This document shows, one piece after another, positions 49,030 through 59,171 of a stretch of DNA of 64,000 nucleotides. The notes below the pieces were generated by a model. The model did no database searches. It was not told the origin of the DNA and saw only the letters and a list, made by a program, of their open reading frames with translations. The stretch comes from UBA4742 sp963734965 (GTDB lineage: Bacteria; Actinomycetota; Acidimicrobiia; Acidimicrobiales; Acidimicrobilacustridaceae), in the NCBI GenBank assembly GCA_963734965.1, contig CAVTJK010000003.1, positions 744,001 through 808,000 of the forward strand, written 5' to 3'. The first letter of the stretch is position 1. Each line of letters opens with the position of its first letter. Made by a program: the position numbers and the translations under genes.

Positions 49030-49908
49030 TCAGCGGATCAGGGCTTGGGCCTGGTTGACGACGATCGGGACGGTCGCGGTTCGCGTCACCGGGCGGGAGG
49101 ACCCCGGCGTCGCCGGTGGTGGCGGTCCAGGCCGTCGAGTAGGTGACGGTGGCCGTAAGAGCGAAGGTGCCGGCGACCTCGAACAGCGCCGTGCAGTCGC
49201 TGTGCTGGACCTCGGGTGGCCGCCGTGTGTCGTAGGGGACGCCGGGACCGTGGCAGGTGACGCTCGGGCCGCCGGCCGCCGTCCAGGCCACCGAGATCGG
49301 GGTGGCCGACACCGTCGACGTGACGCCATCGAGGGTGGCCGACGCCCGCAAGGGCACCCAGGGATCGGCGATCCACAGCCACGTCGTCACGCCCACGAGT
49401 TGGGCGACACCGGCCGGCGGGTTCATGGCGATGGCCGGCGGCCGCAGCGGCAACCGCTCGAGGGCCAGCGCCGCCGCCTCAGCCGGATCGTCGAGACCGG
49501 GCACCGGGTTGGCCGGGTCGAACACGAAGATCGATTCGCGAGCCACGGCGCCGTTCTCGTCCAGACAGACCAGCCCGACGGTCTGGCCCGGCTGGGGAGT
49601 GATCGGGGGACCGATCCCGACCTCGGGGAACACCGGGACGACCTCGCCCATCACCGCGTAGTAGTGGCAGGTCCAGTGGCCGGACCGGTGCGGACCCGAG
49701 TGATGGATCTCGTGCAGCACACCCGTCGGGCCCTCCACCACGATGGCCTCCGGTGTCCCGTTCGCGACAGCTCGCGCCCGGCGTGGGATCCGGTCGGCCA
49801 TGCCCGGTGTCAGCCTGCGCCGCCGCGGGTGCGGAGGTTGCCGCGAGTGACGGCTAGGACGAGTGATGCACCAACGACCCCATGCCGCAGTCGTTGGCGC
49901 CAGGCCAT
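49030..49908 (-). pseudogene. secreted protein of actinobacterial 'ATP/GTP-binding'-annotated family, frameshifted
   Basis: The signal peptide reads MAWRQRLRHGVVGASLVLAV from 49908 and, one frame over, SLAATSAPAAAQAD. The body is PEAIVVEGPTGVLHEIHHSGPHRSGHWTCHYYAV, then VTTWLWIADPWVPLRASATLDGVTSTVSATPISVAWTAAGGPSVTCHGPGVPYD, a PKD-like C-terminal domain common in secreted actinobacterial proteins often misnamed ATP/GTP-binding. A one-base insertion near 49095 separates the last part (TATVPIVVNQAQALIR). At least two frameshifts. Function unknown. It follows a lipoprotein gene on the same strand, the usual pairing. Confidence 0.65.
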
Positions 49909-49976
49909 TGCCGCGCCTCGTACGTTGTCGCTGACCTTCCATCGTCCGCCGTCCGTAGACTAGTGAACGCTCGCCA

Positions 49977-50479
49977 TCAGTGCGTAACAACGTCTGCGTT
50001 CAACACCTGACCAGTTGCCCGATCTGACGACTACGAGCCGTCGATCGCAGAGAGCAATCTTCGAGCATCGCCACATCTGTACGCACGCTGACCGCGATCG
50101 GGTTGTGGTCAGCGTGTGATGGAGACGCCCGCCGTAGGACAACTCCCTTGGAGGCATTCTTTGCGATCTGTTGCTTGTCGAGAACGAGCTGTGCGCCCGT
50201 GTCCACCTTCTCGAGGTCTGGATAGTCAGGATTGGGTGGGTCGTTGGCTCTGAGCCAGACCTGCCAGAACTCCTGGTAGGCGGCCAGCACGGCCGTCTTG
50301 GGGTCGGGGGCGGTGGTCGGAGGTGCGGTGGTGGACCGGGGTGGGCGTCGCGTCGAAGGGGGCGATGCCGATTTCGAGTGGCCGGCACAAGCGGAGGCGA
50401 CCGACGCGACCACGACCGCGGTCGCCACGAGATCGGCGAGCCGCTTGCAGACCCGCCAGGGTCGTCGATCTTGTTGCAT
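49977..50479 (-). CDS. secreted lipoprotein, C-terminus frameshifted
   Basis: The ATG at 50479 gives MQQDRRPWRVCKRLADLVATAVVVASVASACAGHSKS, a lipoprotein signal with Cys after VASA. After a Pro/Thr linker comes TAVLAAYQEFWQVWLRANDPPNPDYPDLEKVDTGAQLVLDKQQIAKNASKGVVLRRASPSHADHNPIAVSV, the pattern of NTF2-like actinobacterial lipoproteins. The uninterrupted frame stops at 50000; shifting frame near 50060 allows AIDGS and ATGQVLNADVVTH with a stop at 49977, closer to family endings. Role unknown. Confidence 0.65.
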
Positions 50480-50620
50480 CGGGGGTGTTACCGCCTCCGC
50501 CTGTTGCCGCATTCCGGGGTTCCGCCGCCCCGCACGGATCACCATACGCGATGGCACGAAATGAAATCAACGGGTCGAAATGCGTAAATCGACGGGCCCG
50601 TCGCGGGCGGCGCCGCGCAC

Positions 50621-50626
50621 TAGATT
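50621..50626 (+). promoter_or_regulatory. -10 box of leaderless SDR gene
   Basis: TAGATT, 6 nt before the ATG at 50633. Confidence 0.6.
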
Positions 50627-50632
50627 TCGCCG

Positions 50633-51430
50633 ATGAGCCCCGAGCCCGTCGATCCCGCCGACGCCCCCATCGATCCGCTGGGGGCCTTCGATCTGTCCGG
50701 GCAGGTCGCCATCGTGACCGGCGCGTCGGCTGGGCTCGGTCGACGGTTCGCGCGCGTGCTCGACGCGGCCGGCGCTCGGGTCGTCGTGGCGGCGCGCCGC
50801 GCTGACCGCCTCGAGAGCCTCGTCGCCACGCTGTCCGACGCCGTCGCCGTCCCGTGCGACGTCACCGACGACGGCGACCTCGAACGCCTCACCGCCAGCG
50901 CCCTCGAGCTGTCGGGTCGCGTCGACATCCTCGTGAACAACGCCGGCATCAGCGGACCGATGCCGGCCGAGGACGAGCCCATCGAGCACTTCCGCCACGT
51001 CATCGACGTGAACCTGATCGCGCTGTTCCGCCTGTGCCAGCTGGTCGGTCGGCCCATGCTGGCCGAGGGCCACGGCTCGATCGTCAACATCGCCTCGATG
51101 CTCGGACTGGTGGCGGCCGCCCCGGTCAAGGAGGCGAGCTACACCGCGTCGAAGGGCGGGGTCGTCAACCTCACCCGCCAGCTCGGCGCCGAGTGGGGCC
51201 GGCGGGGCGTACGGGTGAACGCCATCGCTCCTGGCTGGTTCCCGAGCGAGATGAACGCCGAGATGTGGACCGACGACTCGTCGCTGGCCTACATCTCTCG
51301 CAACGCGCCGATGGGTCGGGGCGGCCAGGCCCACGAGCTCGACGGCGCTCTGCTCTACCTGGCCAGCGACGCCAGCTCGTATGTGACCGGCCACATCCTC
51401 GCCGTGGACGGCGGTTGGACCGCCCGCTGA
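50633..51430 (+). CDS. short-chain dehydrogenase/reductase (SDR)
   Basis: 265 residues of the classical SDR fold: VAIVTGASAGLGRRFARVL (TGxxxGxG, 29-36), NNAGISGP, active-site Ser155 (IVNIASMLG), Tyr170 and Lys174 (YTASK), and ILAVDGGWTAR at the end. It uses NAD(P)(H), probably NADP(H) given VVAARRADRL after the second strand. It resembles 3-oxoacyl reductase/glucose-dehydrogenase-like enzymes; the substrate is not evident. Transcription is leaderless. It stands alone between the lipoprotein and IF2-N genes. Confidence 0.94.
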   Translation: MSPEPVDPADAPIDPLGAFDLSGQVAIVTGASAGLGRRFARVLDAAGARVVVAARRADRLESLVATLSDAVAVPCDVTDDGDLERLTASALELSGRVDILVNNAGISGPMPAEDEPIEHFRHVIDVNLIALFRLCQLVGRPMLAEGHGSIVNIASMLGLVAAAPVKEASYTASKGGVVNLTRQLGAEWGRRGVRVNAIAPGWFPSEMNAEMWTDDSSLAYISRNAPMGRGGQAHELDGALLYLASDASSYVTGHILAVDGGWTAR

Positions 51431-51534
51431 GCGGCGCCGGCAGCATCCCCGGCGGGGGCCGGCCTCGGAAGCCTCCTCAACGCCCTTCTTCTGCCGATTG
51501 CTTCGGGACTCCTTCTCTAGCCACGGAGGCCGGG

Positions 51535-52294
51535 ATGCACCTGTACGAGCTGGCCGATGAGTTCCAGATGACGAGCGGCGACGCGCTCGACGTCTGTGAT
51601 CGCATCGGCATCCACGCCGCCTCGGGCGGTGACGAGATCGCCCCAGCCGACGTCGAACGGTTCCGCCAGGCGGTGGCACCTGGCGCAGCCGCGCCGTCGG
51701 TGGTGCCGCCCGTCGCCCCGGTGCCCGTGGCCCCCGTGGCGTCGACGCCGATGCCGGCGCCTCCCGCGAACGCGATGCAGCCGCCACCGCCGCCGCCACC
51801 ATGCCATGCCCATGCCGAGCGCCTCGCGGGCCGACACGTCCGCCGGCTGGGCCGCCCCCGATGCCGGCGACCAGGTCTCGGGGTGGGCGGCGCCGTTCGC
51901 CGCGCCGCTCACCACCGCTCCGCCGGCCGGCCTCTACCCGCACCAGACCGCCCCCGCCATCCCGCCGGCGCCGACCGCCTATCCCCAGGTCGCGGCCTAC
52001 CCCCAGGCCGGAGCCGCCTCAGCGGTGGGTCCCATGGGGGTCACGCCCGCCGATCTGGCCCGCCTGTCCGAGGCTCGCAACCGCGCCAACTCGGTCGTCA
52101 TGAGCGGCATCGGCATACTCGCCCTGGCCGTGGTCATCACCGGCGGCACCATGCTCCTGGCGCCCGGCGGGTTCTTCGTCGTCAGCATCGGCGCGTTCAT
52201 CGTCGGCGTGCGCCGGATCTCGGCAGGGCGTCAGGCCCAGACGCGCGTGCGCGACGCGGAGCGCCAGTTGGGCCTCCGACCGGGCGGTCGCTGA
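51535..52294 (+). CDS. IF2-N-like domain membrane protein (one frameshift)
   Basis: ATG 51535, GGAGG 5 nt upstream. Residues MHLYELADEFQMTSGDALDVCDRIGIHAASGGDEIAPADVERFRQAV look like the small N-terminal domain of translation initiation factor IF-2. A long Pro/Ala-rich linker follows; near 51805 the frame shifts inside a run of PPP/MPMP codons, then GWAAPFAAPL, GVTPADLARLSEARNRANSV and two transmembrane helices (VMSGIGILALAVVITGGTML, GGFFVVSIGAFIVGV). It is thus an IF2-N domain tethered to the membrane. Function unknown. Confidence 0.75.
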
Positions 52295-52327
52295 AGCGAC
52301 CTGGTCGTTCAGCCGAGGTCGACGGGG

Positions 52328-54856
52328 TCAGACGCCGGGCGTCGCCGCGACCGGGAAGTCGAGATCGAGCTTGTGCAGCAGCGACTCGGGCGCCACGGGT
52401 GCCGAGAAGAGATAGCCCTGGGCGTGGTCGCAGCCGAGCTCGGTGAGCACCTCGAGCTGCTCGGTGGTCTCGATCCCCGACGGCCACGACGATCAGGCCG
52501 AGGCTGTGGGCCAGCTGCGACGGTGGCCCGCACGATGGCTCGATCGCGCTGATCCTGACCGAGCCCGGCGATGAGGCTCCGGTCGATCTTGACGAAGTCG
52601 AGCGGGAAGCGCTTGAGGTAGTCGAGCGTCGAGTATCCGGCGCCGAACTCGTCGAGGCCGATCTTGACGCCGAGGTCGCGCAGGAAGGCGATGCGCTCGC
52701 CGAGCACCTCGTTGTGGGCGACGAGCGTGCTCTCGGTGACCTCGAGCCACAGCCGGCCCGGCTCGATGGCGCTGGCCTCGAGGGCGGCCACGACCTGGGT
52801 GGCCAGGCCCGGGTCGACCAGCTGGCGGGGCGACACGTTGACGCACACGTGGTCGGGAGCCCGGTTGCGCAGCTGCGCATCCCACTTGCGAGAGCTGCTC
52901 GCACGTCGCCTCGAGCATCTGGGTGCCGAGCCGCAGCAGCAGCCCGGACGACTCGGCGGCCTCGACGAACTCGGCCGGGTTGAGCAGCTCGTCCTCGCGG
53001 TCGCGGATCCGCAGCAGGGCTTCGGCGCCGACCAGCGCATCCGCTGCCGACGTCGACGATCGGCTGGTAGTCGACGCGGAGGCCGCCCTCGGACAGCACC
53101 CGCTGCAGCCGCTGCTCGACCACACGGCGCCGGTTCTCGCGGCGAGCCGTCTCCTCGCCCCACACGGCGATGCGGTTGCCGCCGCTGCGCTTGGCCTCGC
53201 CGGCCGCCTGGCCGGCCTGGCGCAGCAGCTCGTCGGCCTGGTCGCCGCTCGAGCCGACGGCGATGCCGATGCTGGCGGTGACCGCGGGCGGAGTGGCCCT
53301 CGTAGATGAACGGACGAGCGACGATCACCCGCAAGGCGTCGGCCGCTCGCTCGGCCACGCTGGCATCGTCGACGTCGGGCAGGGCCACGGCGAACTCGAC
53401 GCTGCGCAGCCGGGCCACCAGCGCATCCGGACCGGCGCCCTCGACGAGGCGGCGGGCGATCTCGGCCGAGCAGGGCATCGCCGACGCGAGGCCCGTGGGT
53501 CTCGTTGACGGCGCGGAAGTCGTCGAGGTCGATGACCATGACGGTCACCGACCGCGGCCGGGCGGTACTCGAGCAGCGTCGGTGATCCGGTCGAGGAGCC
53601 GCAGCCGGTTGGGCAGGCCCGTGTCGGCGTCGGTGTAGGCGAGCTGGCTCAGCATCTCGTAGGCCCGCACGCGCTCGGTCGTGTCGCGGCCGTTGAGCAC
53701 GTAGCCCTTGATGGCCGGGTTGGCGGTGAGGTCGGTGACGACCGCCTCGATCGAGCGCCACGTCCCGTCGGAGGACTGCAGGCGCAGCGAGGTGGGTACG
53801 CCGGCGCCGTCGTCGGGGTCGACATGCACGAGGCTGGCCACGATCGGTCGACCGCGTCGTCGGGGTGGAGCAGATCGCTCAACGAGGTTCCGGCCAGCTC
53901 GCCCGGCTCGTGGCCGAGCATGGTCGACGCCGCCGGGCTGGCGTAGCGGATCGATGCCGCCGGGCTCGATCACGGCGATCAGGTCGCTGACGTGCTCGAC
54001 CAGCGCGTCGAAGTGGTCGTCGGCGCCCGCGGAGCCGTCGGGCCGGAGCCGGCTCGCGGGTCGAGCTGGGCGGTCAACGACCAGTCCGTGGCCTGCCGCC
54101 GTTGGGTCGGTGGTGCACGACCAGGTGGCCGGTCACGGCCACCGGGTCGACATCGGGACCGACCAGGATCAGCCGGCCCTGCCACGAGCCCTCGGCTCAG
54201 CAGGCGCGGGCAGGACCTTGACCACGAACTTGCCCTGCGACGAGTCGTCGAGCAGCTCGATGAGCGGCGGGACGGCCCACGTCGGGCACGCCGAGGCGAG
54301 CGCGGAGGCTGTCGTTGGCCCACAACAGGCGACGACCGCTGTGCCCGAACGTGGCCATCAGCTCGGGTGTCCGGGCCGCGGCTTCGGCCAGCATCACGCT
54401 CAGGTCGAATGGACCGGGCGCCGGTGTCGCGGCGACGGGCTCGACCGGCGGAGCCGAGACCAGGGCCGTGGGGTCGTGCTCGAACGAGTCGGGGTCGAGC
54501 TCGGCCAGCGTCGTCAGCAGATCGGGCTCGGTGTCCATGCGGTGGGCGATCGGCCCGTCAGGCGTGTAGGTGACCTCGAAGATCACCTGTTGTCGCGATC
54601 GGTGCCGAGCGAGACCGGCGTGACCGCCCGGAACCCCGGGCTGCCGTAGGGCGAACCGAGCCAGCGCTTCGAGCCGGGCGCGATCCTCGCGGCTGACGCC
54701 CAGTCGCGTGGCCTCTCGCAGGACGACGTTGCGCGCGAAGCCGTTGGCACCGACGGTCCCGGTACCGAGCCCGGTCGACCGCCCGCGTCGCGGGGGATCG
54801 ACGGCGTCGCCCTCGGCATCCACTCTCGCACTATCGGCATGGGTCGGAGGACCCAT
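52328..54856 (-). pseudogene. PAS-GGDEF-EAL signalling protein, many frameshifts
   Basis: Joined segments: N-terminal DLSVMLAEAAARTPELMATFGHSGRRLLWANDSLRARLG and VPTSLRLQSSDGTWRSIEAVVTDL (PAS-like), QLAYTDADTGLPNRLRLLDRI and VTVMVIDLDDFRAVNETHG (GGDEF start), LRSVEFAVALPDVDD where GGDEF should be, then an EAL domain with VGAEALLRIRD, VCVNVSPRQLVDPGLATQVVAAL, LWLEVTESTLVAHNEVL and LDEFGAGYSTLDYLKRFPLDFVKIDRSLI. The GGDEF signature is RSVEF, so cyclase activity is doubtful while the EAL phosphodiesterase looks complete. At least eight one-base shifts occur in 2.5 kb. It would hydrolyse cyclic di-GMP in response to a sensed signal. Confidence 0.75.
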
Positions 54857-55008
54857 GAGTTAATTTCCGACCTCGCTCACAATCCCTCTGAACTGGCGGT
54901 TGCGACCGCATCGGCACCCGCGAACATCTGGCCAACTCGGGACTGCCGCTGTAAGCCCGACGGGCCGACGCCACTAGGGTTGGCGGCCTCGCGACCAGGG
55001 GGATCTCG

Positions 55009-56246
55009 ATGACGACCGACGAGCCGATTCGCAACGACCAGGACCGCGGATCGGACCCAGGAGGTTCGCCGCGGATCAGCCGCCGCCAGGTCCTCGGCGC
55101 CGGCGTGGCGGGCGCCGGGGCTCTGGCGGTCGGCGCCAACGGCCTGATCCGGGCGGCCGTCGGCCGTCGCATCGTCGCCCACTCGCGTCGAACCCGGCCA
55201 CGAGCGGCATCGAGCACGTCGATCGTCGTGATGATGGAGAACCGCTCGTTCGACCACATGCTCGGATGGCTGCCCGGGGCCAACGGCATCCAGGCCGGGC
55301 TCCAGCTTCAAGGACCACGAAGGCGTGTCCCACCCGACCTGGCACCTCGACACGTTCCAGGGCCTGCAGTACGGCGACCCCGACCACTCCTACGACGGTG
55401 GTCGCATCCAGCTCAACCACGGGCAAGTGCGACGGCTTGCTCAAGGCCGGCACCGACGACATCTTCCCGATCGGCTACTACGAGGCCGCCGACCTCGACT
55501 TCTACCGCCAGGCCGCGCCGTACTGGGCGGTGTGCGACAACTTCCACGCGTCGATCATGGGTCCGACCTACCCCAACCGGTTCTACATGCACACGGCCCA
55601 GACCGATCGGATCTCCAACACGAGCGTGATGTCCGACCCTGCCGACGATCTGGGACTCGCTCGCGGCGGCCGGCGTGTCGGCCCGCTACTACTACTCCGA
55701 CGCTCCCGTTCATCGCCCTGTCGGGCGAGCTCGGCTGTCGCATCTTCGAGCTCAGTACCGCCAGTTCCTGACCGACTGCGCGTCGGGCGACCTGCCGTCG
55801 GTGAGCTACGTCGATCCGAGGTTCATCGGCGAGTCGACGGGCACCGCCGGCGACGACCATCCCTTCGCCGACATCCGCGTCGGCCAGGCCTTCCTCAACG
55901 AGATCTACACGGCGGTGACCAACGGGCCCGACTGGGACACGCACGGTGCTGGTCATCACCTACGACGAGTGGGGCGGCTTCTTCGACCACGTGGCGCCGA
56001 CGCACGGGACCCGACAACGACCCGACCCACGCGCCTGCGCGGCTTCCGGGTCCCGACCTTCGTGATCAGCCCGTGGGCCCGCGCAACCACGTCGCCCACG
56101 AGCTCTACGACCACACGTCGATCCTGGCCATGATCGAGTGGCGATGGGGGCTGCGCGCCGCTCACGCCCCGCGACGCGCAGCGGCCCGGAACCTGCTCGA
56201 GACCTTGGCCCTGCGCGAGCCTCCCGATCTCGCCGCGCCGCAGTAG
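55009..56246 (+). pseudogene. Tat-exported phosphoesterase (phospholipase C/acid phosphatase family), frameshifted
   Basis: About 410 residues after repair. Tat signal SRRQVLGAGVAGAGALAVGA; SIVVMMENRSFDHMLGWLPGANG is the phosphoesterase family signature (ENRSFDH). Further pieces are HPTWHLDTFQGLQYGDPDHSYDGGRIQLNHG, GYYEAADLDFYRQAAPYWAVCDNFHASIMGPTYPNRFY, VSARYYYSD, SVSYVDPRF, TVLVITYDEWGGFFDHVAPT and TSILAMIEWRWGLR. At least eight one-base shifts split it across three frames. Substrates of this family include phosphatidylcholine and phosphomonoesters. G-rich RBS before the ATG; TAGGGT (54974-54979) could be its -10. Confidence 0.8.
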
Positions 56247-56371
56247 GCGGTGCCCGGCGGCAGACTCGATCGTCGCCGCCGCCGTCGTTGGTCGGATCGA
56301 CCGAGCACGAGCAGGACTGGCTGCGAGTTGGCCGACCGGGCCGCCGAGCCTCGGCTTCGACGTCTGAGGCG

Positions 56372-57412
56372 TCAGCTCGAGCGCTGCAGCGTCGCCCGCA
56401 GGTGGGGGAGCAGCGGCTGGCCCACCGCGGCCATGGCCAGCTCGTAGGTGAGCGTGTCACCGTCGACCCGGTAGCGGCGTTCGGTGGCGGTGACCTCCTT
56501 GGCCGTCGTCGTGCCGACGATCGCGGTCGACGCGACGAGCAGCTCGCCGCCGTCGACGACGCCCTCGGCGATCTCGACCAGACCCGCGCCCTGGGCCACG
56601 ACCAGCTCGACCGAGCCATCGGCCGACGAGACGCAGGAAGCCCGACTCGCCGTGCAGGGTTCGGCCGTCGTCGGCGGCGCGGGTCGCCGACCGATAGGCC
56701 AGCATCGGCTTGCCCGGTATCGGGCGCAGCTCGATCTCCTCGGTGTAGGCGAAGGTGCGATCGTCGGGTAGACGCCCTCGCCCGCGCCCGACCACGTCGC
56801 CGACGAAGGCGGCGAGGGCAGCCACCTCCGGAGGGATGGCGACCGGCTCGGGTCGGGCGGTCGGCGCAGTCGGCGTGCTCGGTGCGACGTCGGCGGCGGC
56901 GTCGGGCGCGTCGCCGGCCAGCAGGTGGGCCCAGCGCTGCTCCTTCTGGCCCGGGCGGCGACCGAGCGAGCACGACGAGCGGGTCGGCGCGGTCCGGCCA
57001 GGCGGTCGAGGGCGTGGTCGACCTCGTCGACCGACTCGAACGGGTGGAGCCGATCGACTGCGGGAGCGCAGCTCGCCGGCGGTCTGGGGCCCACGCAGCA
57101 GCAGCAGGGTCACCGCCGCTCGACCCGGTCCGTCCAGACCGAGCGCCTCGTCGGCCACCTGGCGGTACTTGACCGATGCGGGCGCCGTGGCTCGGGTGCA
57201 CCAGCCGCACCGAGCCCGGCGCGCCGCAACTCGTCGATCCCGTCGTGACGGCCGCCTCGTCGAGAGTCGAGCATCGGATCGCGACCCGGTGGTCTGGTTG
57301 CACGCCGACAGCGAGCGCGTTCAGCGTGAGCGGATAGGTCGCCGGGACGGTGCAGCTCCTTCTCGAGCAGGGCGCCCAGCACACGACAGCCGACGGGTGA
57401 CAAGGCATCCAT
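56372..57412 (-). pseudogene. YceH (DUF480) fused to nitrobindin-like domain, frameshifted
   Basis: N-terminus MDALSPVGCRVLGALLEKE, TYPLTLNALAVG, GIDELRRAGL, RQVADEALGLDGPGRAAVTLLLLRGPQTAGELRSRS and GRRPGQKEQRWAHLLAG are YceH/DUF480 (winged-helix) motifs. With no stop the same frame then passes through a Pro/Ala linker (DAPDAAADVAPSTPTAPTAR) into VAALAAFVGDVVG, and FAYTEEIELRPIPGKPMLAYRSATR, DDGRTLHGESGFLR, GAGLVEIAEGVVDGGELLVASTAIV, a heme-binding nitrobindin beta-barrel. At least six one-base shifts occur, but the junction itself is uninterrupted. The repaired length is about 345 residues. Confidence 0.75.
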
Positions 57413-57418
57413 GGCGAC

Positions 57419-57424
57419 ACGCTA
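57419..57424 (-). promoter_or_regulatory. -10 box of leaderless YceH-nitrobindin gene
   Basis: TAGCGT on the minus strand, 6 nt before ATG 57412. It lies in the 25-base gap after the Rieske gene. Confidence 0.5.
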
Positions 57425-57437
57425 GGCGCCCGGCGGA

Positions 57438-59168
57438 TCAGCTCTCGTCGAAGAGGTCCTCGCCGCGCCGCAGCCTCGTGGCGATGCGCACGACCTGCGG
57501 GAGCTCGCGACGCGTCGGGGTGTGGGCGGCCAAGAAGCGGGCGGCACCGGCGAGGGTCAGCGCCGCTTCTTCCGAGCCCGTCGGCCACGAGTGGAAGTGG
57601 CCGACCGCGGCCTCGAAGGTCTGGTACCAGTGGAACTCGGCGTCCTCGCTGAGCAGGGCGTGCCCGAGGGCCTGGATGGCCTCACGGCCGTCACCACCGG
57701 CGCGCAGGTAGCGGTAGACGATGCCGCCGGCCTCGTCGACCCCGCCCTCGCGGTCCCAGCACGCGGCCAGGTCGTCGAGGTGTGACGGCTCGCCCTCGCC
57801 GGGCGGCGCCGGCAGGCGAGCCGCGGGGATGTTGAGGAAGCGGTCGAGGTACACGCGCAGGGCGCCGTGGTAGATCCCCCGGACGAGCTCGGGCGACGGG
57901 CTGCGCACGAGCGCTTGGTGCAAGGCGTGGGCGGCGGTGAAGGCGTGGTGCACCTCGTCCCAGTCGCCGTGGTCGTTCTGGATGTGGAAGCGCGTGATGC
58001 GCAGCGCGGCGGCGTAGGCGACGGCGCGACCCAGCTCCTCGGCCGTCGCACCGTCGTCGATGGCCTGGTCCACGGCCGTCACGACATCGGCGGGATCGTC
58101 GGCCAGGAGCAACCAGGCCAGTGCGCCGACGTCGAGCCCTGACGACTGCTGGCGCGCCGTCGTGGCCGCGTCCCAGCGCGCCGGCAGGGCGGCGGTGGCC
58201 GAGGTGATCATGGCGGCCAGGTCGTGCGGGTATCGCCACGATCCTTGCTCCTCGGAGCGGCGGGCCGACGCCGTCTGGGCGACGAGGGTGGGCAGGAGCG
58301 AAGCCCCGGCGTCCCAGCCCAGGTGACCCACGGCCTCGAAGGCCTTGTTGGTGAAGTCGATGGTGTGGCCGCCGTCGAGGAAGACGTGATCGGTGACCGC
58401 CGCGAACATCATCGCCGCGACCGACTCGGGGTCGCCGCCGGAGATGGCCGATGCGAGCGTGCGCTCGGCGGCGTCGCTCGAGCGGGTGTCGATGAAGCGC
58501 CGGTACCAACCGGCCAGGCGTTCGTCGGGCAGCTCGCCGTCGAGGGCGGCGAGGGCGAATCGAGGTGAGTGCCCGCTCGTGTCACGCGAGACGAAGGCCA
58601 GGCCGTGGACGAGGGCGAGCGCCCGGTCTTCGGCATCGAGGTCGTCGAGCACGTTGGCCATCGCCGTCAGCACCGTGAGCCCTGAACCCCAGCCCGGTCC
58701 CCGGTTGGCGGCACCGAACTCGAATCCCGCCTCGAGGATGGTCGCCGGCGGGACCTGCGCCTCGAGCAGGCCGAGCACCGCCTTGGCCATCACCAGCGTG
58801 ATGCCGCGCTCGAGTCCGTCGACCAGCCGGCTGCGCAGGTGCGACGAGCGATCAGCGGCCGGCCCGATCACGACCGACACGACCCCGTCGACCACCTCGA
58901 CGGGAAAGGCACGGACGTCGTCGGCCCAGGGGTCGAGGGTGCCGCCGGTCGTGAGATCGAACCGGGCGTTGTGCCAGTGGCAGGTCACCAGCCCGCTGTC
59001 GGCCGTGCCGCGGTGCAGCGGGAAGCCCATGTGCGGGCACCGGTCGTCGACGGCCAGCGCCTGACCGTCGGTCCAGAACACGCACACCGGCTGGTTGCCC
59101 GCCTTGGTGGCGAGCCATCCCTGGGCCCGCAGATCGTCGAGGTGGCCCACGACGAAGCGGTCGGCCAT
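57438..59168 (-). CDS. Rieske [2Fe-2S] protein with large helical C-terminal domain
   Basis: 576 residues. The N-terminal Rieske domain binds the cluster through Cys44, His46 (RCPHMGFPLHRG) and Cys63, His66 (VTCHWHNARFDLTTGG). From about residue 110 to the end the protein is helical with conserved HIQNDHGDWDEVHHAFTAAHALHQALVRSPSPELVRGIYHGALRVYLDRFLN, rich in His; it resembles the helical domain seen in other actinobacterial Rieske proteins but its activity is unknown. It is completely intact although both neighbours are broken. The ATG is 3 nt after the pirin stop. Confidence 0.88.
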   Translation of the reverse strand: MADRFVVGHLDDLRAQGWLATKAGNQPVCVFWTDGQALAVDDRCPHMGFPLHRGTADSGLVTCHWHNARFDLTTGGTLDPWADDVRAFPVEVVDGVVSVVIGPAADRSSHLRSRLVDGLERGITLVMAKAVLGLLEAQVPPATILEAGFEFGAANRGPGWGSGLTVLTAMANVLDDLDAEDRALALVHGLAFVSRDTSGHSPRFALAALDGELPDERLAGWYRRFIDTRSSDAAERTLASAISGGDPESVAAMMFAAVTDHVFLDGGHTIDFTNKAFEAVGHLGWDAGASLLPTLVAQTASARRSEEQGSWRYPHDLAAMITSATAALPARWDAATTARQQSSGLDVGALAWLLLADDPADVVTAVDQAIDDGATAEELGRAVAYAAALRITRFHIQNDHGDWDEVHHAFTAAHALHQALVRSPSPELVRGIYHGALRVYLDRFLNIPAARLPAPPGEGEPSHLDDLAACWDREGGVDEAGGIVYRYLRAGGDGREAIQALGHALLSEDAEFHWYQTFEAAVGHFHSWPTGSEEAALTLAGAARFLAAHTPTRRELPQVVRIATRLRRGEDLFDES

Positions 59169-59171
59169 CGC

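Noticed and set aside
47909..49990. A single 693-codon open frame spanning LLM gene, repeat and secreted protein
   Set aside because: It is open only because the 62-bp repeat lacks stops in that frame and a frameshift hides the real stop; the two ends belong to unrelated families and the LLM gene has its own ATG.
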